A stretch of 42,880 nt of DNA from CAYRYU01 sp964428355 (lineage in GTDB: Bacteria > Muiribacteriota > Ozemobacteria > Ozemobacterales > Ozemobacteraceae): positions 1 to 42,880 of the forward strand of contig CAYRYU010000058.1 in assembly GCA_964428355.1 (NCBI GenBank), in the 5' to 3' direction. The notes beneath the pieces were generated by a model, which saw only the letters and a list, made by a program, of their open reading frames with translations, was not told the origin of the DNA and made no database searches. Shown in pieces: positions 26,552 through 34,132 of the stretch. How positions within the stretch are numbered: position 1 is the stretch's first letter; each line of letters starts with the position of its first letter. A program made the position numbers and the translations under genes.

Positions 26552-27484
26552 CTATTTTGAAAGAAGCGAATCCGGGGGAGCTTCCCCATGCACCTTTTTC
26601 CAGTCCTCCGTGAGAACCTCGTCGAACCAGGCCTGGCAACTCGAAGCCCCTTTCACATTCTGGACATTGAGTGCGATGTCGGCGATCCGATCGGGGTGGG
26701 CACGGGAAATTCCTGACCAGATTGCGGAAATCTCGAGGGCCTTCTCGGACTTCCCTTCGTAGACGAAACGGGCATGGGTCACACAGTCGTGAACGAATCT
26801 TTTCTGGAACCAAAGAAGCTGCGCGGGTGACAAATCCGAACCCGAAGAGGGGGATGACAGACTGCTTCCAGTCCCAGGCCGGACAATCCTGGAAATCTCC
26901 TCCAAGAGACCCTTGACATCCGATTTCCTGGAAAGGAGTTTCTGGATGGCAACCAAGGCACTGTCCATGGAGCCAATGGGAGTCTCCTGGGGGGACTCCG
27001 CGATCCCGTCATCTTCGAATTCGGGGTCATCGAGCGGCCAGAAGGGGTCGCCGCTTCCCGGGATAGTTCCGAACGGGGCTTTTCCGGCAGGGAACTGGCT
27101 CATGCCTGTTTTCAGGACCTCCTGGAGCGAAACGCTTCCTCCCCCCGGAATCGGAAAGGAAGTCGGTATCGGACCATCTCCGGAAAGAACACGGATGGTC
27201 TGAGGCGCTTGAACCGTTGGAGTGGGAGTAGGCGTGGAGGAGGAAGCGGGACCGGTCGTGTTGGGGATTTCACCGGCGGTCGAACCGGTCTGGAGGTCCT
27301 TGACCTCCTGGATGGCCTTGTCGATCGTTCCGTCGTCCCATGCTTTTTTGGCCTGCTCATACTGGTCGAGGGCCTCTCCGAGATCACCGCTCGACCTTGC
27401 GATATCCCCCGCTCTTCGGAATGCCTCCGAAAGGAGCTTCCAACCTTCTTGGGCCATCGCCCCCCCCCGTTTGAAACTGCCCAT
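26552..27484 (-). CDS. Main (3') part of a secreted protein split by a frameshift
   Basis: 310 codons open, unrecognised. The first half has a helical, TPR-like stretch (LLSEAFRRAGDIARSSGDLGEALDQYEQAKKAW), then a Ser/Thr/Pro linker, an acidic DDPEFEDDG patch and a helical C-terminal region with two cysteines. The open frame has no convincing start of its own: no ribosome site precedes 27484, and the upstream frame at 27384-27683 supplies the signal peptide. The two frames meet at nine consecutive Cs on the plus strand (27460-27468, G9 in the coding strand). With eight Gs, one ~370-residue secreted protein results. Either the tract is variable in the cells or the assembly carries an indel. Confidence 0.7.
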   Translation of the reverse strand: MGSFKRGGAMAQEGWKLLSEAFRRAGDIARSSGDLGEALDQYEQAKKAWDDGTIDKAIQEVKDLQTGSTAGEIPNTTGPASSSTPTPTPTVQAPQTIRVLSGDGPIPTSFPIPGGGSVSLQEVLKTGMSQFPAGKAPFGTIPGSGDPFWPLDDPEFEDDGIAESPQETPIGSMDSALVAIQKLLSRKSDVKGLLEEISRIVRPGTGSSLSSPSSGSDLSPAQLLWFQKRFVHDCVTHARFVYEGKSEKALEISAIWSGISRAHPDRIADIALNVQNVKGASSCQAWFDEVLTEDWKKVHGEAPPDSLLSK

Positions 27485-27683
27485 CCCCCGAAATCTCGCT
27501 CCTGAACCGGACCAACTCCTCAGGGTCGTTGGAGACCGCGATCGCGGTTTCCCATTCGGAAAAAGACTTTCCGGAGCACGGCCCGATCAATTCGAGGGAA
27601 ATCAGAACTAGAAGGAGGGCAAGAACCAAACGCCCCACGAAAGGCTTTTCCGAAGAGTTTCCCCTGCTCATTTTTCTTTGCAC
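27384..27683 (-). CDS. 5' signal-peptide part of the frameshifted secreted protein
   Basis: The genuine portion runs from GTG 27683 to the G9 tract at 27468-27460, about 72 residues. GTG 27683 is preceded by GAGG at 7 nt. Basic residues lead to a hydrophobic core (LVLALLLVLISLELI) ending GPCSGKSF, so it is a signal peptide, possibly lipoprotein-like at the Cys. The next segment, WETAIAVSNDPEELVRFR, joins naturally to the helical start of the downstream frame. After the tract this frame reads Gly/Arg/Pro-rich shadow sequence until 27384. Lies 74 nt after the pseudopilin stop; the gap carries a GATG tandem repeat. Confidence 0.6.
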   Translation of the reverse strand: MQRKMSRGNSSEKPFVGRLVLALLLVLISLELIGPCSGKSFSEWETAIAVSNDPEELVRFRSEISGDGQFQTGGGDGPRRLEAPFGGIPKSGGYRKVER

Positions 27684-27715
27684 TTCTGCACCTCACAATT
27701 CCTTCAAACGCGATT

Positions 27716-27735
27716 GATGGATGGATGGATGGACG
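27716..27735. repeat. GATG tetranucleotide repeat
   Basis: Four perfect GATG units (27716-27731) and a fifth degenerate unit GACG. It sits between a pseudopilin stop and the start of the split secreted gene, not within a reading frame. Short enough to be neutral. Confidence 0.6.
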
Positions 27736-27757
27736 GATCGGGTCGTGGAAATACTGT

Positions 27758-28363
27758 TCAGAAGCGGAAGTTCCAGAACCTTGCCTGGGATGCCACCAAA
27801 GACGAACCACTTCCAAAGAACCTGGAAAATCCGGCCTTTCTTTCGAACTGCCCCCGAAGTTCGATCCGCACCAGGACTTTCTCGGAATTCCCATTCAGGT
27901 CTTCGATCGAGAAATCCTCTACCATGTTCACGCAGATCGACCGCTTTTTCAGCGATCTGGTCCCATCCGAGTCGAACTCCTCCCGGATTATCTCCCCGAA
28001 CGCCTGACCATTCGACGACCCTTGGGAAGGGGGGGGAACGAAATGGTAGCTCACTTTCCGAAGGGACTCCCCTCCTTCCGTCGAAAGGATCTTCCAGAAG
28101 GTCATCGCTGTGGCTTTCCTCGAGGACGGAGGGTCGAACCGGAGAGCGGGTTTCCCGGGCCCGAACCCCCAGGGGAACATCTCGGAGAAATCGTCCGCAA
28201 GCTCGCGGAACAAGAGGGAAGCCCCCCTGATGTGCTCGCTCGATTCCTGCCCCCGTTGGACTTCCTGAACACCGGAAAAGAAAATCCGTTTCGCCCCCGA
28301 AAGAATCACCAGCATCACGAGGCTCCCGACGATGATCTCCACGGCGGTGAAACCCGAATCCAC
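27758..28363 (-). CDS. Type IV pseudopilin-like protein (PilW/GspJ-type)
   Basis: 201 residues. The start is a prepilin signal: G-FTAVE with Glu at +5, followed by a hydrophobic helix (about 7-26, IIVGSLVMLVILSGA). The globular part is long and beta-rich, as in the minor pseudopilins PilW or GspJ, which prime the pilus or secretion pseudopilus in the inner membrane. GTG 28363 gives a very short leader of four residues with a weak GGAAG site. An upstream in-frame stretch coding basic residues (RRH, then TGR) hints that the true leader is longer, but no canonical start is found. Probably works with the pseudopilin encoded 66 nt upstream. Confidence 0.72.
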   Translation of the reverse strand: MDSGFTAVEIIVGSLVMLVILSGAKRIFFSGVQEVQRGQESSEHIRGASLLFRELADDFSEMFPWGFGPGKPALRFDPPSSRKATAMTFWKILSTEGGESLRKVSYHFVPPPSQGSSNGQAFGEIIREEFDSDGTRSLKKRSICVNMVEDFSIEDLNGNSEKVLVRIELRGQFERKAGFSRFFGSGSSLVASQARFWNFRF

Positions 28364-28429
28364 CGGTCTTCCGGTGTTTTTCCAATGTCTCCTGATGGTT
28401 TTTCTCCTTTCTCGAATCCCGGGTTCCGT

Positions 28430-28900
28430 TCAATCCGGGAACAGAAGAACCGGGAAGAGGCCCGTGCGTTCGAGGCCCGATCTGTCCTTGAAGAGGATTT
28501 TCAGGGTAACGAGTTTCGGCAACCGGGAATCACGCAGGGCAACCCTCGCCTTGGAAGGGGAAAACCGGCCCTCCGGGTTGAAATCCTTGATCTCGTAGGT
28601 CGCTGATGTGGTTTTTGGGTCCCAGGGGATCAGATCGATCGGAAATCGCTTGTTCCCACTGCCGATGAAGTACCGTCGGGAGACCCGGGAAAAGTCATTC
28701 CCGACATCGGATGGCTTGCTTTCAAGGGATACCTCTGAGGTGGTTTCCTCGAGGAACTGTGTGGGAATCCTTTTCAACTGGGCAATGAAACTCATTCCCA
28801 GGTTGACGACGCTCAATTCGTGGGAACTCACCTGTATGATCTCGGTGGACTGCCGAAGAGTCATCCAAAGGGGCAGGATGAGAATGGAAAACACAACCAC
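28430..28900 (-). CDS. Type IV pseudopilin-like protein (PilV/GspI-type) with defective start
   Basis: 156 codons from GTG 28900, but real coding extends upstream. Codons from 28901 to about 28966 in the same frame read RRGTRG-VSLVEGLIAVVVF, a standard prepilin cleavage site with Glu at +5 and basic leader residues. No ATG, GTG or TTG exists in that frame before a stop at 28987-28985. A GTG at 28977-28975 overlaps the RNase G stop as GTGA, the usual coupling here. It is out of frame by one base, and one extra base near 28965 would give a 17-residue leader. The protein is a minor pseudopilin with a hydrophobic N-terminal helix. I interpret the absent start as a single-base deletion, real or artefactual. 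Confidence 0.65.
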   Translation of the reverse strand: MVVFSILILPLWMTLRQSTEIIQVSSHELSVVNLGMSFIAQLKRIPTQFLEETTSEVSLESKPSDVGNDFSRVSRRYFIGSGNKRFPIDLIPWDPKTTSATYEIKDFNPEGRFSPSKARVALRDSRLPKLVTLKILFKDRSGLERTGLFPVLLFPD

Positions 28901-28973
28901 CGCGATCAGCCCCTCGACAAGAGAGACCCCGCGGGTGCCTCTCCTGTCGATCCGGTCGTATTGGATCCGGACG

Positions 28974-30449
28974 TCACTTCTCGATCAGGGCTTCGACCTT
29001 GAAAGCTTCTATATCGAGCCCGTTCTCGACCTGGAAGATGATCTGCCGGCCGACGCGCTTCTCGATTTCCTTCACCGCCGCGTCATTCTTCTTTCGGAGC
29101 TGGTCGATGACGATCTTGTGTGCCCTGACCTGGATCCGGTCGGTCTGGAAACGCTCCGCCTCGATCAGGATGGCACGTCTGATACGGTTTTTCAATGTCG
29201 AAATCGAGAGGATCCGTCCTATGCCTCCGCAGCAGGGGCATTTTTCCTTGATGATCTCATCGAGACTCAGGGCGTTCCTCCTCCGGGTCATCTGCACCAG
29301 TCCATGATCAGTGAAATCCGAGATGTTGGGGCGGTTGCGGTCACCCTTGAAGGCTTCGCGCAGGGTCTTGAGAACCTTTGCCCGGTTCTTGGGATCGTTC
29401 ATGTCGATGAAATCGATGATGATGATCCCGGCGAGGTTTCTGAGCCGCACCTGTCGGGCGATTTCCTTGGCTGCCTCGAGATTGACCTTGAAAACGGTTT
29501 CCTCGAGATCGACCCCGCCGGAAAAACGTCCGGAGTTGACGTCGATCGTGACCAGGGCTTCGGTCCGCTCGATAATGATGTAGCTTCCTGTTTCCAGCCA
29601 GACCTTCGATGAGAGGGCTCTTTCGATCTCGTGCTCTATTCCGTATTTCTCGAAGAGCGGTGTTGGCTCCTGGTAGAGCTCGAGGGCCGCCCTCTGGAAG
29701 GGGGAAAGGAAATCGCAGTCCTCGAGAATGCCCTTGTACTCTTCCGGAGAATCAATCAGGAAGCGGTCGACCTCGTCGGTAAAGTATTCCCTGACCAGTT
29801 TGAGGGTGAGGGATATGTCCCGGTGGAGAATGGAGCGGGGGGGAAGCGACTTGGCCCGATTCTCCACCTTGTTCCACAGTTTCTGGAGGAACCTCAGGTC
29901 GTCCTGGAGGTCCTTTTCCTCCTGGCCTTCTGCCGCGGTGCGGAAGATGAGCCCCCTTCCCTTGGGGCAGATCCGCTTCCCGATAGCCCTTAGGCGGTCG
30001 CGCTCCGCGTCATGGGAGATCTTCCGCGAGACCCCTATCTGCTCGGTGGTGGGAGTATAGACCAGGTATCGTCCGGGAAGGGAGATGGTCATGGTTGAGC
30101 GGGGTCCCTTGGCCGGAGTCGGCTCCTTGAGCACCTGAAGGATGACCTCCTGGCCGACTTTCAGGACGTCCTGTATGGGGCTCTTGAAGATGTCCTTCAG
30201 ATCCTCCTCGTCGTCGGCCTCTCCGCCTTCCACACCGCTGAAGGCGAGGTAGGCATCCTTGTGGATCCCGATGTCGACGAATGCGGATTGCGTTCCGGCG
30301 AGGATGTTGGAAACCCTTCCCTTGATGATGCATCCGACGAGCTTTTCGTCATCCGGATTCTCGAAAAACAGCTCGATGGGTTTTTCCCCATCGATGATTG
30401 CGCCCCGGGTCTCGTAGGGCCTGACGGAAACAAGGATCTTTCTGTTCAA
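28974..30449 (-). CDS. rng: Ribonuclease G/E family endoribonuclease
   Basis: 491 residues, RNase G length, lacking the long RNase E C-terminal scaffold. It has an S1 RNA-binding domain near the N-terminus with an acidic insert, and a DNase I-like catalytic domain with the two magnesium aspartates Asp303 (IDVNSG) and Asp346 (DFIDM). The zinc-link cysteines are at 404 and 407 (CPCC, with an additional Cys). These positions coincide with E. coli numbering. It cleaves single-stranded AU-rich RNA, including rRNA precursors. TTG 30449 was chosen because GGAGG stands 7 nt before it; an ATG at 30509 would overlap the upstream gene and add a Cys-rich leader. Follows its usual radical SAM/DUF2344 neighbours. 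Confidence 0.95.
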   Translation of the reverse strand: MNRKILVSVRPYETRGAIIDGEKPIELFFENPDDEKLVGCIIKGRVSNILAGTQSAFVDIGIHKDAYLAFSGVEGGEADDEEDLKDIFKSPIQDVLKVGQEVILQVLKEPTPAKGPRSTMTISLPGRYLVYTPTTEQIGVSRKISHDAERDRLRAIGKRICPKGRGLIFRTAAEGQEEKDLQDDLRFLQKLWNKVENRAKSLPPRSILHRDISLTLKLVREYFTDEVDRFLIDSPEEYKGILEDCDFLSPFQRAALELYQEPTPLFEKYGIEHEIERALSSKVWLETGSYIIIERTEALVTIDVNSGRFSGGVDLEETVFKVNLEAAKEIARQVRLRNLAGIIIIDFIDMNDPKNRAKVLKTLREAFKGDRNRPNISDFTDHGLVQMTRRRNALSLDEIIKEKCPCCGGIGRILSISTLKNRIRRAILIEAERFQTDRIQVRAHKIVIDQLRKKNDAAVKEIEKRVGRQIIFQVENGLDIEAFKVEALIEK

Positions 30450-30480
30450 GACCGGGCCTCCGGGACAGGCGAAACAATTG

Positions 30481-31143
30481 TCAACATGGCAGGAACGCTT
30501 TCCTTTCAACGATTGTCAAATTTTCACGATCCGGGCCCAGGTGTGTTACCAGTGCCTGGATGATTTTCGAAACGGACGGGGTTTCGGGACTTCCCTGGAG
30601 AAAATCCACAGTCAACCCTTCATTTCCTTCCTCCCCCGGTTCCCTTTGGATCTTTTTCACGGCGGGTGCGAGACGGAAAGTCTTTTCTCCGTCCTTCTTG
30701 CGGACCAGAACCGTTCCCTCGGGGTTTCCCAGAAACCTCTCGACCCGCCCAATAGCGTCCTGGCCTCCCTTTCCGAAACCAAGGAAGTAACTGACCATGA
30801 AAACCGCGGCGGGAAGTCCGGGACTTTGCTCCAGGGGCGCGACCTGGTTGATGAGAAAGCCCTGGGGAAGCTCTGCGCCGAGGGCTTCCCGGATCGATGA
30901 GACAGGGACCTCGGAATCCAGTGAAAGGACGAAAAGCTCGCAACGGCTGGAGTGTCCGAGCGGAAGCGGGGGGCCGAACATCACTCTCGGACGCTTGTGA
31001 CACCCCTGGGAGATCGAGAAGGGAAGGCCCGACCTCCTCAAGGCCCGAACGAGAGTATCCAAAAGGTCCAGGTGGGAAAAATAGATTGCCGGACCCCGTT
31101 TGGAAAAATCGACCCGGTATTTGAATTCCCTGTTCTGTCCCAT
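30481..31143 (-). CDS. Radical SAM-linked DUF2344 protein (TIGR03936-like)
   Basis: 220 residues. The opening FKYRVDFSKRGPAIYFSHLDLLDTL and the GCHKRPRVMFGPPLPLG segment identify the DUF2344 / radical-SAM-linked family. That family is found next to, or fused to, the TIGR03960 radical SAM protein and just upstream of RNase G in many bacteria. Biochemical role unknown; a tRNA or rRNA modification or RNA-processing link has been suggested by this conserved neighbourhood (inference). ATG 31143 lies 9 nt after the radical SAM stop, and its own stop is 31 nt from the RNase G TTG. Complete, with no unusual residues noticed. Confidence 0.92.
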   Translation of the reverse strand: MGQNREFKYRVDFSKRGPAIYFSHLDLLDTLVRALRRSGLPFSISQGCHKRPRVMFGPPLPLGHSSRCELFVLSLDSEVPVSSIREALGAELPQGFLINQVAPLEQSPGLPAAVFMVSYFLGFGKGGQDAIGRVERFLGNPEGTVLVRKKDGEKTFRLAPAVKKIQREPGEEGNEGLTVDFLQGSPETPSVSKIIQALVTHLGPDRENLTIVERKAFLPC

Positions 31144-31152
31144 AGGGTTTTC

Positions 31153-32850
31153 TCAGTCCACCTGAACGCCCGCCAAAGATGCGGCGGCCCGGTATTCCTT
31201 CTCCAGGAAGGCCCGGGGCACCCGGAAATCGATGAAGTCCCAGGGAAGGACCTCGGAAACGGTGCGGGACTTCGTGTAGTCCACGAAATCGATCCCGGTT
31301 TCGACGAACGATTCCCGCCACTCGGAAGCCTGGAAATGGTCTCCCCAGCCGTCGAAGCGGCAATTCCGCCGCCGGGCGGCAACCAGGAGCTCCCCGATAC
31401 GGGCGTCGCCCCTGGCGAGAACCGCCTCCAGGCGGCAAAGGAACTCGTCCCTCCAGGAGATTCTGGCCCGCGACTTCTTGAGGTCTTCGCAGATCCGGAC
31501 CCGTTTTTCCCTTAGGACCCCGAATTCATCCTGCCCCGCCCATTGGAAAGGGGTAAACGGCTTGGGAACGAAACCCGAAAGGCTGATCGAAAACTCCTTG
31601 TGAATCTTTCCCCTGCGGCAGACCTCCTCCATTTTCCGGATCAATGTGGGAATCGCGGCGATGTCGGAGTCGGTTTCGAATGGGAGCCCGATCATGAAAT
31701 ACAGTTTGACCGTTCGGTACGCGGAATCCTTTGTGGCCAGGATTACACGCAAGATCTCGTCCTCCGTGATCCTTTTCCCGATGATGTCGCGCAGCCTTTG
31801 GCTGCCGGCTTCCGGCGCGAATGTCAAACCACCCTTCTTCAGGTTTGGAGTGGACTGGAGCAGCGCGAGGGTCTTGTCGTCCATTCTCAGGGAGGGAACC
31901 GACACCGTCTGGTCGGCGGACCGTCGACCGGAATCAAGCATCGCCAGGAGCTCTGGGAGGCGGGAGTAATCCGAAGTGGAAAGCGAGACAAGGCCGAGCG
32001 TCTCGTCACCCGTTTCCGCCAGGATTCTCCGGCTCCACTCGGCGATCTTTTCCGCAGGCCGCTCCCTTTTTGGACGATAGAAGAATCCCGCGTTGCAGAA
32101 ACGGCAGCCCTGGAGACAACCCCGGAAGATTTCAATGGGAACCCGGTTATGAACGGTCTGGATGTTCGGAACCACAGGCCTGAGGGGAGGAACGGACCCC
32201 GAAAATCCTTTGAAAACACGTCTTCTGACCGGGCCGGGAAAACGGGGAACCCAGAAACCTTCGATTTTGGAGATCTCCCGCAGGATATCCTCGCGCACAT
32301 GTCCCGACCTTTTCCCTGCCAGAACCACGCTGCACGCCTCGGGAAGGGCTTCCTCACCGTCTCCGACGAGAACCGCGTCAAAGAATCGCCCGATGGGAAC
32401 CGGGTTCGCCCCCGAAGGCCCCCCGCCCATCACGATCGGTCCTTCCTGCCGCTCATCACGGTCGAGAGCGATCTTTCCAAGCTCGAGCAGGTTGAGGACA
32501 TTCGTCAGGGTCATCTCATATGGAAGGGTAATCCCTAGAATGTCGAAACTGTTGAGGGGAGTCCGGGTTTCGAGCGAGAAAAGCGGAAGATCCTTGCGCC
32601 TGAGAAGGTCTTCGAAATCCACCCATGGGGAAAACACCCTTTCCACAGCGATCCTGGGATCTCCGTCCAGGATCTCGTAAAGGATCTTCAGGGCGATGTT
32701 GGACATCCCCAGCTCGTAGACATCGGGAAAGGCCAGGCACACCCGCAGTGAGGCCCCGGGTTTCGGAGCCGCCTGGTTCACCTCCCCGCCGATGTAACGA
32801 AGGGGTTTTTCGACTTCCAGGAGGTCCCAATGAGAAAGTCCGGGGATCAC
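31153..32850 (-). CDS. B12-binding-type radical SAM protein (TIGR03960-like)
   Basis: 565 residues. An N-terminal Rossmann-like, B12-binding-type domain (LAFPDVYELGMSNIALKILY, MGGGPSGANP) precedes a radical SAM barrel with the cluster motif C-x3-C-x2-C at Cys245, Cys249 and Cys252 (RGCLQGCRFC). A C-terminal extension, ending near VQVD, is typical of the TIGR03960 family. The reaction is unknown; the cluster would generate a 5'-deoxyadenosyl radical. GTG 32850 overlaps the stop of the 90-aa gene as GTGA (32850-32847), so translation is coupled. A BtuFCD-type importer lies upstream in the same run, a suggestive match for a B12-linked enzyme, though cobalamin need is not demonstrated for this family. 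Confidence 0.93.
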   Translation of the reverse strand: MIPGLSHWDLLEVEKPLRYIGGEVNQAAPKPGASLRVCLAFPDVYELGMSNIALKILYEILDGDPRIAVERVFSPWVDFEDLLRRKDLPLFSLETRTPLNSFDILGITLPYEMTLTNVLNLLELGKIALDRDERQEGPIVMGGGPSGANPVPIGRFFDAVLVGDGEEALPEACSVVLAGKRSGHVREDILREISKIEGFWVPRFPGPVRRRVFKGFSGSVPPLRPVVPNIQTVHNRVPIEIFRGCLQGCRFCNAGFFYRPKRERPAEKIAEWSRRILAETGDETLGLVSLSTSDYSRLPELLAMLDSGRRSADQTVSVPSLRMDDKTLALLQSTPNLKKGGLTFAPEAGSQRLRDIIGKRITEDEILRVILATKDSAYRTVKLYFMIGLPFETDSDIAAIPTLIRKMEEVCRRGKIHKEFSISLSGFVPKPFTPFQWAGQDEFGVLREKRVRICEDLKKSRARISWRDEFLCRLEAVLARGDARIGELLVAARRRNCRFDGWGDHFQASEWRESFVETGIDFVDYTKSRTVSEVLPWDFIDFRVPRAFLEKEYRAAASLAGVQVD

Positions 32851-33119
32851 GTGGTTCTTTTCGGGGGCGGGAGATTCTGGAGATCGAGCGTGAAGAGAAA
32901 ATCGAGCTCGCGCCCGGAAAACTGCGCGTCGAAATCGATTCCCTTCGGGGAAACCCCCAAAATGCCCGCCAGATCATCCTTCATCGTTTTCAGGAGCGTT
33001 TCCAACTCCGAAACCGAAAGTGCCAGCCGGTCCTTCAGGATATGCTTTTTCAGGATTTCCCGGGGGTTCCTGGAAACGATTTCCAGGTCGGGAACCGAAA
33101 GAGACGGGTCATGAATCAC
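32847..33119 (-). CDS. Small conserved-position protein, 90 aa, unknown
   Basis: 90 residues, unrecognised. The sequence looks like a real cytoplasmic protein: a helical stretch (REILKKHILKDRLALSVSELETLL), then a short mixed segment (FSGRELDFLFTLDLQNLP). GTG 33119 lies inside the last codons of the TPR gene (11-bp overlap), and its stop overlaps the radical SAM GTG. The overlap on both sides is the main evidence that it is translated. A longer open frame to 33323 merely shadows the TPR gene. It may be an accessory subunit of the radical SAM protein (inference). Confidence 0.6.
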   Translation of the reverse strand: MIHDPSLSVPDLEIVSRNPREILKKHILKDRLALSVSELETLLKTMKDDLAGILGVSPKGIDFDAQFSGRELDFLFTLDLQNLPPPKRTT

Positions 33120-34101
33120 TGTCTTTTTCCAGAAGCTTCTTTTCCGCAGCGGCGGCTTTTTTCTTGGCGTATGCGTTGTTGGCATCCACCCCGAGCGCGG
33201 CGTTGTAGGAGGCAAGCGCCGAAGCGAATTCCCGGCGGTGGGAATACAGATCGCCGAGGTTGATATATGCATCGATATGATCCGGAGCCAGTTCTGCCGC
33301 CCTCTTGTACTCGTTGATGGCAAGATCGATCATGTTCTTCCGGTGATAAAGAACTCCCAGCTGATAGTGGACATTGGCATTCTTGTCATCGATCCTCGCC
33401 GCGCTCTCGTATTCCTTCAAGGAGGCATCGACCTGGTTTTCGAGCAGGAGAAGATCGCCCAGGGCGATTTTGACCCGGACATCCCCCTTGTCTCTCATTT
33501 GATAGGCCCGGAAATGGCGGATCGCTTCCTGGTTTTTCCCGGCCTCCTGGGCCATCTTGCCAAGCGCATACCGGGCCTTGAGGTGGTGAGCATCGATCGT
33601 GACGCACCGGTTCAGGAGGGTGAGGGCATCCTCCTTTCGCTTGTTGTCGAGAAGGAAGATGGCAAGATTGTAATAGGTCTCGGCGAAGTTGGGGTCGAGG
33701 CGGAGGGTAGTGACCCATTCCTCGATGGCATCGTCGACGCGGCCGAGACGATAGTAAGCCAGTCCAAGGTTGTGGTGGGCATCGACGAAGTTCGGCTCCT
33801 TCGAAATCGCCGACTGCATGTACTTCACGCATTGCTGAAGTTTGCCATATTGCCCCGAAAGCGTTCCGTAGGTGTAATCGTGCCGGACTTTTTCGGGCAC
33901 CTCCGCCTCGATCTTCCCGATTCGCTTTCCCAGCTTGGGAAGAAAACGCTCGACCGGGATGCTTTTGACCTGGTCGGAAATATGGAGTTTGAACCGGCTT
34001 CCGGAATTGCCGCCAGAATTCTTCTTGCAGCCTGAAAGAGAAATGATGCAAAGAACGGACAATATCCCGCAAACCCACTTTTTCCGGGACGAAAATTTCA
34101 C
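33109..34101 (-). CDS. TPR-repeat lipoprotein
   Basis: 330 residues. A lipoprotein signal ends LSGC with the lipid-bearing Cys at 25. After a ~55-residue leader region come about seven tetratricopeptide repeats (AHHNLGLAYYRLGRVDDAIEEW, then ETYYNLAIFLLDN, then HYQLGVLYHRKNMIDLAINEY) and a Lys/Ala/Glu-rich coiled tail. TPR lipoproteins scaffold envelope assemblies such as type IV pilus (PilF-like) or cell-wall machines; which one applies here is unknown. GTG 34101 has an AGGGGGG site 6 nt upstream. 31 nt from the NHL gene and overlapping the small 90-aa gene, so part of the long run. Confidence 0.88.
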   Translation of the reverse strand: MKFSSRKKWVCGILSVLCIISLSGCKKNSGGNSGSRFKLHISDQVKSIPVERFLPKLGKRIGKIEAEVPEKVRHDYTYGTLSGQYGKLQQCVKYMQSAISKEPNFVDAHHNLGLAYYRLGRVDDAIEEWVTTLRLDPNFAETYYNLAIFLLDNKRKEDALTLLNRCVTIDAHHLKARYALGKMAQEAGKNQEAIRHFRAYQMRDKGDVRVKIALGDLLLLENQVDASLKEYESAARIDDKNANVHYQLGVLYHRKNMIDLAINEYKRAAELAPDHIDAYINLGDLYSHRREFASALASYNAALGVDANNAYAKKKAAAAEKKLLEKDSDS

Positions 34102-34132
34102 CGCGTGCCCCCCTGGAATGAAATCGGAGACG

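Noticed and set aside
27716..27735. GATG repeat as a phase-variation tract or CRISPR-like array
   Set aside because: Only four units, outside any reading frame, and no spacer structure.
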